Source of the DNA: Microglena sp. YARC
Lineage: Eukaryota; Chlorophyta; Chlorophyceae; Chlamydomonadales; Chlamydomonadaceae
Reading direction: 5' to 3'
NCBI GenBank assembly: GCA_022414725.1
Contig: CM039463.1
Span: forward strand, 32,877,579-32,941,578
DNA length: 64,000 nucleotides
Under the pieces are notes generated by a model. It was not told where the DNA came from and made no database searches. It worked only from the letters and a program-made list of their open reading frames with translations. Below, in pieces: positions 9,764-18,270 of the stretch. A program made the translations under genes and the position numbers. The first letter of the stretch is position 1, and each line of letters starts with the position of its first letter.

Positions 9764-9856
9764 TGTTGCAGTTGGCCATGCCAACGTTGTTAGCGAGGAT
9801 CTCTAGTTTGGCGACCAACAAGTTGCACAGAGCGCAATCCTGGACGCAGTACCGAG

Positions 9857-10375
9857 CTATGATCGCTCGGTCCTCGGAACTTCCCTTCTGCAATCTGAAA
9901 ATGTCCTTTGGGGAGACGTCGTCCTTGGCCTCGCCTGTGAAATGTCGACTGTAGTAGCTGAACTCATGGTTTGGGCGACTCGTGATAATTGTTCTTCACA
10001 TCTAGCGAAATGTTTTTCAATCTTCTTCGCACGGATTGTGGGGCGATTGCCCTTTCGCTGCAGCCGTGCATTTGTATGGATGATGTACCTGTCGAAGACT
10101 TCTCCAAACATCTTCATGTTGTTGACCACAGTTTCCCTAATCAAAGCTTGAAAGCGATACATCGTTGTTTCAGGTGCACCCATGACGAAATAATCACATT
10201 CGTGTAACATCTTATCTGTGTAGGTGAATGTTATCATCGAATTCGCGCTCGATATGGAACTGGCAAGTGTATTTCTGACTCCAACACAATACCCAGCTTG
10301 TAATAGTGACCAACAAGCCTCCTTCAATCGCTCCCGTAGTATTGGTATCAAAGTCTCACGACTTGCCAAACTCAT
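9857..10375 (-). CDS. Hypothetical protein, ~172 aa
   Basis: First ATG in frame is at 10,375 (MSLASRETLIPILRERLKEA). Mixed helical/strand composition for about 150 residues, with Lys/Arg-rich stretch RAKKIEKHFARCEEQL, then a Thr/Ser/Arg-rich tail that may be off-frame. No family recognised. Upstream on its strand lies the 29-bp tandem repeat. Confidence 0.5.
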   Translation of the reverse strand: MSLASRETLIPILRERLKEACWSLLQAGYCVGVRNTLASSISSANSMITFTYTDKMLHECDYFVMGAPETTMYRFQALIRETVVNNMKMFGEVFDRYIIHTNARLQRKGNRPTIRAKKIEKHFARCEEQLSRVAQTMSSATTVDISQARPRTTSPQRTFSDCRREVPRTERS

Positions 10376-10439
10376 AATGGAATGGTTAAGAGATTTCGAG
10401 CATGATGCCAACCGGACACTGTCTGCAGGACCCAGTGCA

Positions 10440-10590
10440 CATAATACTCCGACTACGTTTGGTAAGCCCGTAATACTCCGACTACGTTTGGTAAGCCCGT
10501 AATACTCCGACTACGTTTGGTAAGCCCGTAATACTCCGACTACGTTTGGTAAGCCCGTAATACTCCGACTACGTTTGGTAAGCCCCCCCC
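10440..10590 (+). repeat. 29-bp tandem repeat, 5 copies
   Basis: Unit contains ACTCCGACTACGTTTGGTAA followed by GCCCGTAAT; five essentially identical copies, then a C-run and GATATTGGTAAGCG. A degenerate single copy with the same GATATTGGT neighbour occurs at 13,266-13,300. Confidence 0.92.
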
Positions 10591-10679
10591 CGATATTGGT
10601 AAGCGATGACATGTCATACTGAGTGAGGGGCATGAGGATCATAAAGCTGCATCGTGTTGGTTTACATACATAATGGGTG

Positions 10680-11432
10680 ATGGATGTCATGAAAACTGCC
10701 TCGCAAAACCTACACTCCGTCCGGCCCAACGGGCAAACCCTTTGTCGTGTAGATTCCAAGCAGGACATGGCAACCGACGACCAGGAGCCCCCCCCTGCAT
10801 GGGCCACGTCCATGCTGCAACATCGCTATAAACTTGAGCATGCAGTGTCTGACATCAAGTTGGACATTTTGGAGATGAAGTCATCTATCAGGTTGGCATA
10901 CTGTCGTCATCTTGGGATGATAGATATCCTTGTACATAACACTGATGCTTGCACCGCGCTGCTTGCCATGCGCAGGAACATGGGCTCATCCTCCAGCATG
11001 AGCATGGCTGAGATAGTTGCCGATTACGAGGTAAACAAGCGTGGAGAAGGACTATTCGGGTCTTTCATGGGCGACTGCCAGGTTGCTGCTAAGGCTGCTG
11101 TAGCATTCTTCTCAAATATCCATGGGCTGATGCATTCGAGAATGGTCACTGTCGTAATGTACTCTCCGTCGGGCGCCACCCTATCATTGGCTCCAGGCAT
11201 CAACGGCATTGCTCCTGTCAAAGACGGAACCATCCCAGATGGTGCAAAACCGTACAGGCTGACAGAGGGCAGTTGCGTTTGGACTCAGGATGATACGCAA
11301 CACCCGGGCCCTTGCAAGGGAATCATCCACTATGTTGCCAGTGTGGTCACTCTGGATGGCCACAAGATCATGGTTGACTGGGGTATTGCTCAATTTTCAA
11401 AGCCAACGAGCGACATGAGGATGTTTGTCTGA
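10680..11432 (+). CDS. Hypothetical protein, 250 aa
   Basis: ATG at 10,680, or 10,767 (MATDDQEPPP...) which gives the more natural N-terminus. The middle is helical (HAVSDIKLDILEMKSSIRLA), followed by a Gly/Ser-rich turn and a compact beta-rich region with Trp and His (CVWTQDDTQHPGPCKGIIHY ... VDWGIAQF). The final part has the look of a cysteine/histidine hydrolase core (Cys-Lys-Gly then His then Asp-Trp-Gly), but that is only a pattern impression. TGA stop. Frame intact, no repeats. Confidence 0.6.
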   Translation: MDVMKTASQNLHSVRPNGQTLCRVDSKQDMATDDQEPPPAWATSMLQHRYKLEHAVSDIKLDILEMKSSIRLAYCRHLGMIDILVHNTDACTALLAMRRNMGSSSSMSMAEIVADYEVNKRGEGLFGSFMGDCQVAAKAAVAFFSNIHGLMHSRMVTVVMYSPSGATLSLAPGINGIAPVKDGTIPDGAKPYRLTEGSCVWTQDDTQHPGPCKGIIHYVASVVTLDGHKIMVDWGIAQFSKPTSDMRMFV

Positions 11433-11619
11433 TGATCCTTGCAAATCCTTGTTGACCGCATTAATGACTGTACGTCTTACACACACGAATATCGCTATAT
11501 CGAACTGACGTTAAAGCAGGAGTCTGCTTGAAGCCGCCTATTGTTACATCAATCTCAAATCATCATAATCTCCGCGTTTGCCATACTCATAATTGTGTAG
11601 GATTTATATTGTACATTTC

Positions 11620-11979
11620 ATGGATTACTTGCCTTACCAGAATCCCACGTACACTGTAGGGTCCATTGTAATGATAGACAACCCAACAACACACAACGAA
11701 TTGGATAAGACAACAAGTATCATGGGGATAGTGTACGAGGCTTACATTCACAAGGGATTTCCGATGTATGGTGTGCTGATGAGAAAGAACCATGCGTGCT
11801 ATGACATGAAACATTTCAAGCAATCAACCTCATGCTTGTCAAGTGATATATGTTGCCAACACTTGGATGAGAACCGTATCACAACACTTGCAACCAGCAC
11901 CGTTATTGTCGGCCACGTTCCTGTAGTCCCTGGAAACGATGTCTGGCGCTCGCTTAATGGCATCGCACTCGCCGTTTGA
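11620..11979 (+). CDS. Hypothetical protein, ~119 aa, paralogue of 6849-7142
   Basis: ATG aligned with the paralogue's start. Shared for about 93 residues, then the tails diverge (ATSTVIVGHVPVV...). The upstream 40 bases are also shared (TTTATATTGTA.ATTTC), so promoter and gene were duplicated together. Function unknown. Confidence 0.65.
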   Translation: MDYLPYQNPTYTVGSIVMIDNPTTHNELDKTTSIMGIVYEAYIHKGFPMYGVLMRKNHACYDMKHFKQSTSCLSSDICCQHLDENRITTLATSTVIVGHVPVVPGNDVWRSLNGIALAV

Positions 11980-12028
11980 CACCATGGACCTACATCGCGC
12001 ATGGAATTGAATTAGTCACGTGTGTGGG

Positions 12029-12310
12029 TCAGCACAGAGAGATGTTATTGTATTGCATGCATTGTGGGGCACAACGCGCACCGCGTCTATTCATGAGTGC
12101 ACGAGCAAGCAGCACGTACTTGAGGTTCTCTATCTCTTCCTCCTGCTTGGAAACCAAGCTCAGCGCCTGGTTCGGTAGACGATGTTGCTCATGCGTCTGA
12201 TCCAGTAGCGTTTTGTACGCTCGCTGAACAGCGCGCTCTGCAGCCACGGCATCAGCCACGGCAACAGCCACGGCATCATCGAGTTGGGCTTTCGTGTACA
12301 TTTCGGCCAT
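12029..12310 (-). CDS. Small coiled-coil protein, 93 aa
   Basis: ATG at 12,310. Ala/Val/Asp-rich heptad-like N-terminal region (residues 7-35), a second helix with EEEIENLKYVLLARAL, and a Cys-containing tail. No membrane segment. Unknown role; similar short coiled-coil ORFs occur at 8694 and 60,646. Confidence 0.5.
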   Translation of the reverse strand: MAEMYTKAQLDDAVAVAVADAVAAERAVQRAYKTLLDQTHEQHRLPNQALSLVSKQEEEIENLKYVLLARALMNRRGARCAPQCMQYNNISLC

Positions 12311-12621
12311 GCTCAGTCACTGCAACATGCATTACAGTAGTTCTCAAATAAAGTGGGACACACCTTATAATCATCCAGACTACAGATCGTTCGTTGCTTT
12401 TGGGCAACGTTGGGGTGTGCAGCAGGTTGTAGAGGTTCTCGAAGATATTCCGCGTGCGTTATCATATCTCTCTATCTCCTATCCCTCTCCTATCCTATCA
12501 TATCCTATCTATCTAATGCACCGATGCGACATGTTTCCTCCTTTCCGTTCTCCTATCACGTGCGTGCGTTTGTTTGCTTGTGCATCCAGCAGTGGTGTGT
12601 GTGTCTGCTGGTTGATGTGAA
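12311..12621. other. Gene-free spacer with pyrimidine-rich CTATC run
   Basis: Includes a TATCTC/CTATCC-rich stretch (12,464-12,512) and the lead-in that precedes each GC-rich repeat copy (GCGACATGTTTCCTCC, also at 6345 and 13,493). Confidence 0.5.
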
Positions 12622-12748
12622 GTGTGGGCTCCCATCCGGTCGCTCACCCACTCGGTTCCTCGCGGACTCCTGTGTGGGGGCTCCCCTTCGGTCGCCCCCG
12701 GTCGCTCCGCTGGGGGGAAGAGGTGAAAGGGGCTCCGCCGCTTGTTTA
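12622..12748 (+). repeat. GC-rich repeat copy (GGCTCCC family)
   Basis: Full-length copy preceding the 3' end of the 12,772-13,050 gene. The same repeat-gene juxtaposition is seen at 30,932-31,280, so repeat and gene were duplicated as a unit. Confidence 0.8.
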
Positions 12749-12771
12749 TACAGCCCGCAATTCCGCGGCGT

Positions 12772-13050
12772 TTACGGATATGTCAATAGCATAACGCCAG
12801 TTAACATGCGTACGCGTTTAGTTCCTTTTACTTTGCAGTTGAAAAAGCGAATGCACATCGATTCCGTTGAAATAACCTCATATATCACATGTTTATCGAC
12901 CCAACGGATGTCATTTGTTTCAATAATGCAGTGGTCCATGAACGCTGTGTGCAATATGTCCGACTGCACCCAAGCCTTATCCGAAACTTCACAATGTTTT
13001 CCGATAAAGTTTAAAAACAAGTTCTCGATACGCTCTTGCTCGTTCATCAT
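12772..13050 (-). CDS. Hypothetical protein, 92 aa, paralogue of 31,002-31,280
   Basis: ATG at 13,050. N-terminal helical part (QERIENLFLNFIGKHCE...), a middle HTAFMDHCIIETNDIRWVDK, and a basic C-terminal strand. The two copies are about 90% identical with mostly synonymous or conservative changes, so the frame appears to have been under selection. The helix-loop spacing loosely resembles winged-helix DNA-binding tails of viral helicase-primases; unproven. 3' end lies against a GC-rich repeat, 5' side is followed by the shared AACGTGTTCACATGAACAC block. Confidence 0.7.
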   Translation of the reverse strand: MMNEQERIENLFLNFIGKHCEVSDKAWVQSDILHTAFMDHCIIETNDIRWVDKHVIYEVISTESMCIRFFNCKVKGTKRVRMLTGVMLLTYP

Positions 13051-13127
13051 TTGATGACAGATTGGTTGTTGACTTTAAGTTACTTGGCATTGATTGCATC
13101 TGCATGAGAGACTCAGATGTCGTGACC

Positions 13128-13205
13128 CAATCCCTATTTTAAACGTGTTCACATGAACACCTCTGAAAAGACTCTCAATCACGGGAACAACAATTTATTA
13201 TTTCA
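13128..13205 (-). repeat. TTTTAAACGTGTTCACATGA repeat block
   Basis: Block from CAATCCCTATTTTAAACGTG through GAACACCTCTGAAAAGACTC to AACAACAATTTATTATTTC. Other copies: 31,358-31,440, three tandem at 34,740-34,985, and on the opposite strand 45,755-45,808 and 61,074-61,092. The GTGTTCACATGAACAC core is a near-palindrome. Confidence 0.8.
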
Positions 13206-13649
13206 CTCCATCTATTATTCAAGTACGTCATCGAAGTGAGTCCTTCCAGCGGTGATATGTCATCCTCCGATATTGGTCATACTCCGACTACGTTTGGTCG
13301 TTATGTCTCTACACTCGGTTCGGCGCATTGAATGAGTCACAGTTGGACAGAGAGAGAGATTCGCGTGTGTAAGGCTGTGTGAGGATGGATGATGCGTCAT
13401 GCGTCGTGACAATACGAGTGCGAGTGGGTGCGTGGCCATCAACATCAACAGCATCACCTCGACATCCGCCGCCGTGCGTGCGTTATCCGATCATGTTTCC
13501 TCCGTTCGCCTATCACTCTTGCTTGTGCACCCAGTAGTGTGTCTCATGCTTGATATGAACTGTGGGCTCCCCTCCGGTCTCCCACCCACTCGGTTCCTCG
13601 CGGAATTCCCGTGGGGGCTCCCCTGGGGGGGAGGTTAAAGGGGCTTACA
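13206..13649. other. Repeat-rich spacer, no gene
   Basis: Contains a single degenerate copy of the 29-bp ACTCCGACTACGTTTGG repeat (13,275) and a partial GC-rich repeat (13,558-13,647). Confidence 0.5.
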
Positions 13650-13707
13650 CCGTAAGGTGTGCCGTACACGAGGTGGTTTCATTTTAGTATTCCGTCGACT
13701 GTAATAT
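13650..13707 (-). repeat. CGGAATACTAAAATGAAACC element end (inverted)
   Basis: Reads TTTCATTTTAGTATTCCGTC then GACTGTA at its outer edge, with the GTAAGGTGTGCCGTACACG arm inside. It overlaps the 3' end of the HicB-like gene and supplies that ORF's last codons. Confidence 0.75.
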
Positions 13708-14131
13708 CCTTAAAAATTGTATTTGAAGGCGATGGTGGCTCCAAACACGGAACTCGATGGTGTTCACACGTCATGGCACGGCAGCAGTTCACGTGGTTGG
13801 CCTGCCTTGTCACATAAACTTGGCAGGGTGGAAACAATGACGACTCCGACAAAGGTGACCAAGAAGCCGGCAAATTGCTCGTTGTCCTGCTGTCTGCGGT
13901 TGATGATGTCGGCGGGATGGCCTTGCCGCGATACATGAAATCACTGACCATGTCAGTCAGCTTTTCTTTGGCAGCTGCAAAAGCCTCCTCCATTGTACCG
14001 CCTGCACCAATCGCACAGTCAACATCAGGCACGAACACTTCGTGGCATGAATATCCATCCTCAGGTCGGAAACAAGTGTTGTATACACCCCAGAATTCAT
14101 ATGAATCGAGGTATACTTGTGGCGCTGACAT
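13679..14131 (-). pseudogene. HicB-like protein with a probable C-terminal membrane segment, frameshifted
   Basis: From ATG 14,131 the frame gives a HicB-antitoxin-like fold: strand 1 (YEFWGVYNTCF), strand 2 with VFVPDVDCAIGAGGTMEEAF, then a helix and GKAIPP. In the family, the 'Pro-Asp...Gly-x-T-xx-EA' pattern and the final 'G..IP.P' are characteristic. HicB proteins neutralise HicA mRNA interferases in bacteria; stand-alone HicB-like domains also occur. After IPP the frame is out of register: the neighbouring frame on the same strand continues with a hydrophobic segment (GFLVTFVGVVIVSTLP), suggesting a one-base indel near 13,915 and an original HicB-TM protein. No HicA partner is visible. 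The final codons come from a repeat element. Confidence 0.65.
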
Positions 14132-14152
14132 GAAGGGCTCAAGCTCAACCAA

Positions 14153-14590
14153 GGGTTCACGTTTACTTATCTTGTTCGCCGTACGCTCACACTCGACGGA
14201 ATACTAAAATGAAACCGCTTTCTGGACTGAACAAGAGGAAGACGAATTATAATTCATTGTGAATTGCTTTAATCTGAGTAAGCGAGTCTTCAGCTGAATC
14301 CCTATGCACCGCTACACGGTGCCCGCGCTCCTCCCGTTCATAAATCCAACTGAGTTGTCAAGCAGGAGTCTACACGTGGTCTTCAGGAATCAGTTGAATG
14401 TGTTGGCAGAACCCCACTTATTCACTGTGCGAGTCAGCAACTGAATCCCTATGCACCGCGCTCCTCCATTCAGATTGGTGCGCGCTGGTCCTCGAATTCG
14501 TCGTGAATGTGAATGAATGTATGCGCAGCAAAATTTGTTTTTCGAAAACCAGACTAGGATAAAAGGAGAAGCAGAAAAAACACATCATAC
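14153..14590. other. Repeat-rich spacer
   Basis: Holds a CGACGGAATACTAAAATGAA element end at 14,194-14,225 and two pieces of the CCACTG/CAAGCAGGAGTCT repeat family (14,285-14,370, 14,445-14,470), then an A-rich leader before the next gene. Confidence 0.6.
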
Positions 14591-15058
14591 ATGCAGACTT
14601 TTGGGGATTTATATCGGTGCGTCATGGCTCGAGACAAAATAATAAAGCATTCCATTATTATGGCGTGTGCAAATATACAATCAGTACAAACATTTGATGG
14701 TAGGATAATCTTGGCTATATTATGGGTGGATCAAATTCGCCGAGGTGCTTACATGTTTGAAAATACCATACTTCAACTTATTTGCACTGACGAGGAAACG
14801 ACTCCCGCCGTTGCATCTTCAAGAGGAATTGTGCCCTCGTTTCAGATGGTTCGTGAATTACACAAGACATTAAACAACATGCAAGAACCTTCTGACAAAG
14901 ACAAACACAAACTGTATGACGGAGCAAAGGCTTGGCTAGAAAACATCATGGGTCATTGGTTCCGTTGTGGATACGAATTGGAATGGTTGCATTCCATAAG
15001 GTACTCGCAAGTGGGCCCCTTCCCTTCCCTTCCCTCTGTATCTGGACCCCTAGGGTAG
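14591..15058 (+). CDS. Hypothetical protein, 155 aa
   Basis: ATG at 14,591 after an A-rich leader. Mixed alpha/beta composition through about residue 140 (ending YELEWLHSIRYSQ). The last residues come from a CCTTCCCTTCCCT low-complexity stretch, so the natural end may be lost. Unknown function. Confidence 0.55.
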   Translation: MQTFGDLYRCVMARDKIIKHSIIMACANIQSVQTFDGRIILAILWVDQIRRGAYMFENTILQLICTDEETTPAVASSRGIVPSFQMVRELHKTLNNMQEPSDKDKHKLYDGAKAWLENIMGHWFRCGYELEWLHSIRYSQVGPFPSLPSVSGPLG

Positions 15059-15284
15059 GGTAGGTAGGGGTCCCACTTGAATGCCCATTAAAGATACAGA
15101 TACAGGGTAATTGGCCCTAAAGAAAGGTACTTGAATAAAGCTGCCTAATACTCGCGGGTACCTTTATGGCCCCCTTTGGGTGGTGAGCTAGTACGCCTAG
15201 GGTCATTCCATACAGCTAGGGACATTTGATATTGGGACACCTTATATTTTGGGGATTCTGAAAAGTTGACCAATTCAAGATTTG

Positions 15285-15480
15285 TAACCGATCTTGTCAA
15301 TACAGATACTGTCTTCAGGTGATTGACACAAAAAATTCAAGGCATCTAAAGACACTGAATTTACATGTTCAAAGTACCCTGAAAAGTCAAACTGATGGCT
15401 AACATCGTGCGCATCAATAATCCTTTTCAAAGCGTTACTGTAATCAAATATATCTGCTACATCTGGATCAGCATTTTAGT
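15285..15480 (-). pseudogene. Fragment of an orphan family (see 47,456-47,830)
   Basis: Minus-strand reading matches the last ~60 residues of the 47,456 ORF (NALKRIIDAHDVSHQFDFSG... EDSICIDKIGYK) and ends at the same stop position. Flanks downstream of the stop are also similar (GGTGTCCCA, CCCTAGCTGTATG), so a larger segment was copied. The 5' part is missing. Confidence 0.75.
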
Positions 15481-15495
15481 ATTCCGTTGACTGTA
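15473..15495 (-). repeat. CGGAATACTAAAATG element end
   Basis: TTTTAGTATTCCGTTGACTG, inverted. It forms the 3' limit of the interrupted gene fragment that follows. Confidence 0.7.
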
Positions 15496-15634
15496 TCGAG
15501 ATCATGTACACCGTGGCATTCGATCTTCAACCGGCGAGCTCCAACATGGACATCCGGAATATCCCTGTATCGAATTGAATTCTCCAAATGGATGTCTATT
15601 TTTGTCAATGCTGCACCCAGGTAATCGTTTGGAT
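15484..15634 (-). pseudogene. 3' part of the gene interrupted by the IS607-type element
   Basis: Minus-strand frame starting at the insertion point reads as an ordinary protein (for example LTKIDIHLENSIRYRDIPDV) and ends in the small element at 15,473. Its 5' half is 27,665-27,901. Simple removal of the two nested elements leaves the two halves in different frames, so a small indel must have occurred as well. Function unknown. Confidence 0.6.
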
Positions 15635-15636
15635 CC

Positions 15637-15944
15637 GTTGAATTTAAGCTACCCGTATATCCTCGAACCTATGAATTTCTTATTACACATCCGGGGGTCC
15701 GGGGGACATGTAGTAAGAAAGACAATGAATTCTCCATAGGGGTATCATAGGGGTCAACTCCCCCGGGGCTGCTGTCCTTTACGAACAGGGATTTTCTGTT
15801 CGAACTGCCTTCAGGAAGATGCCAGCTGCCCCCACAATGTCTCTGTCGCAGGTGAATTGACAGTTCTTGCAGGTGTATGTCTCTCCACACTTGTTCAAGA
15901 AACCGCACATAGGGCATGTCTGACTTGTGTAATGCTCAAGCACA
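15637..15944 (-). mobile_element. IS607-type element copy 2, distal piece (end of tnpB)
   Basis: Matches 53,338-53,645 of copy 1 base for base with few differences. It contains the last part of TnpB: the zinc-binding CKNC pair, the RuvC-III segment CDRDIVGAAGIFLK, and the stop, plus about 140 bp of conserved 3' non-coding sequence (CCGGGGGTCCGGGGGACATG, probably part of the guide-RNA end). It is cut at 15,944 by the 10-kb transposon; the rest resumes at 25,942. Confidence 0.93.
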
Positions 15945-15974
15945 TAATGGGCGTTCCTGCTTCCGAACGGATTT
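15945..15974. repeat. Left terminal inverted repeat
   Basis: Thirty bases beginning TAATGGGCGTTCCTGCTTCC, perfect complement of 25,910-25,939. Next to it lie a TCTTACGATAAATATTGTAA palindrome and two 72-bp units. Confidence 0.93.
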
Positions 15975-18270
15975 TTTATTTTACTGAAATCTTACGATAA
16001 ATATTGTAAGATCGTTTTCGCAAATTAATTGATTTTGCTTTTTTGGTGTATTTTACGAAAATATCTTACAATTTATTTTGTAAGATCGTTTTCGCAAATT
16101 AATTGATTTTGCTTTTTTGGTGTATTTTACGAAAATATCTTACAATTTATTTTGTAAGATTGTTTTGTTGTATTCAGAAGAAAGAGACTATTCCCTTCAA
16201 TTTCAATTGTAACATTGATTTGCTCGTTTGGAGAGAGAAATTTCCTTCGAAGTGTTCCAATACAAAATCAATTGTAGAGGACAGTCAAGAGGAAGGTGAA
16301 AGCTGTTTACAAAGTCTTGAACGCATTGCTCATAATTATTTATCTCACAACTCACAACTCAACAGTTCGAAAGTACAACTTAGTACTTATGACTCCGAAA
16401 TCTGTACTTATGTGTACCTCACTTATGTATAACTCACAACTCAGAACTTATATGTACCTTATACAAGTCAGAACTAATAACTCCTAACTAAGGACTTATT
16501 ATTCATAATTTCATACCTCATAGCCTCATTATGTACATAACACAAATTTATATCCTTAAATCTGCAAACTGCCATCCTAGAATCCTGAAATCACTCAAAA
16601 TGTGTGTTGGATAAGGCAAACTAGTACACTCGTGCAAACTTGTGCACGGTGCTAATGTTGCACTGCTGCCAACAAGTCCATTGGTGATAACTTCTGCACT
16701 TGGTGCTGACTGGTCATGTGCTAACTGACGCCATGGTGCTACCTGACACAATACTGTCTACTCTAGATTGGCTGTGGGAACAGGCTATCACGTTGTAGAA
16801 AGAGGGCCAATGCTAACTTGTTGGGTAACAACAGCGCCTGTACAATCGCTGCACTAGAATCTCCTCCTCCATGCCCCCATCCCCATCTTCCTCCTCCCCC
16901 ATCTCCTCCTCCTTAGCAATGTCTACATTGTCTCCATCCGATTGCACAGCCTCTGCCTTGGTGTCCTTCTCAATGGATTGGCAGCTTGACCCTTTGCATG
17001 ACTCCTTGCTGTGCATTGATTGCCATGCCCAGCACCTTCTCTGGCAGCTTGACCCCTTTGCATGACCTGGCAGCTTGGCCCCTTTGCATGACCCCTTGAT
17101 GTGCATTGATTGACCCCCCTTGCCGGGCCCCCCCTTGCTGCGCATGCATGAAAGACTGTTTTGATAAGTCGGAATGGGTTTGCTTCATGCCTTGCGCTTT
17201 CACCTCTTTTCAAGCCTTGCGCTTTCACCTCCTTTCATGCCTTGCGCAAATTGCCTTTCGCATCCTGCATTGCTTTGCTGCGCATCTGCATTAGCACCGG
17301 GTGGCCCTGCATGGTCCCGAGTTGCACCTAATTCTCGCACCCTTTGCGCAATGCATTTCACTGCTATGGGAATTCACTTCAGCTCTGTTCTCATGATCTG
17401 CTGCTTTGCCTTTCGCTTTCTGCATCGCCTTGCTGCGCATCTGCATTAGCACCGGGTGGTTGTGAATAACCCCCGAGTTGCTTCTAATTCTCGCACCCTT
17501 TGCGCAATGCATTTCACTGTCACTGTCCTGCCTAGCACCTTCTCTGGTGGATGCTGGGCAGATAGCCAGGAGCACTGGCGCTCGGAGCACTGGATAGGTC
17601 TGCCTACCTGCATGGCGGTTACCCGCCTGCACCTGCCAGACCAGACCAGGACACGCGCCGGGCCAGCACCTGCGCCGGAGTACTGGCGAACAGCTCTGCA
17701 CCCGCCTGCACCTTCCTGAGGCCTGCCTACCTGCATGATGGTTACCCGCCTGCACCTGCGTCAGAGTAATGGCGGACAGTACTGCATACCCATATGGCAT
17801 GCATCCTTAGCTACCGTTCCAAGATTTCCATAGCGTCTGGTTTGGTTTATGAATTGCATTGTAGTGGTAGACTGCAATTGTAGCCCAGACTTAGCTGCCT
17901 TGTGCCTGTGTTGACCAAGTTACTGCTTGCCAACAAGTTGCCTTGTTTATTGGTTAATCTTTGCTGGGAGTGTGGTTGGGTGTTTATGTTGTGATTGGTA
18001 CTTTACATGACACTGACATATGGATCATGTACACCTGCAGTTCTTCTATTTTACTGAGTTCTTGCCCACCTCGGCCACCTACCTATTTACTAGGTTTGTT
18101 TTAGTGGCCCAGTACTGCAATAGGTAAAGCAAAGATGTGAAGTTGAGGCCTGCTTGACTTGCATAGCATGACTGATGAAATGTCATAGCCCAGAAGAATT
18201 TAGCCCTTTTGCCTGTTCCGTCTAGGCATTCGGTGGATCAAGTTTTCTTTGACTGGTTTTAGGATTGATT
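15975..18270 (+). other. Segment C of the complete copy (inverted relative to 3426-5687)
   Basis: Same order and content as the left copy with scattered substitutions and one extra internal duplication near 17,055-17,090 (GCAGCTTGACCCCTTTGCAT). Includes the acidic-peptide stretch at 16,860-16,990 (minus strand). ORFs are present on both strands but none is clearly constrained. Probably a decayed, once-coding interior. Confidence 0.7.

Noticed and set aside
5718..15634. The 10-kb interval between the two inverted transposon copies as a single composite transposon
   Set aside because: The inner ends lie in two unrelated genes (DUSP, and tnpB inside another gene) with separate insertion events, so the interval is not a unit.
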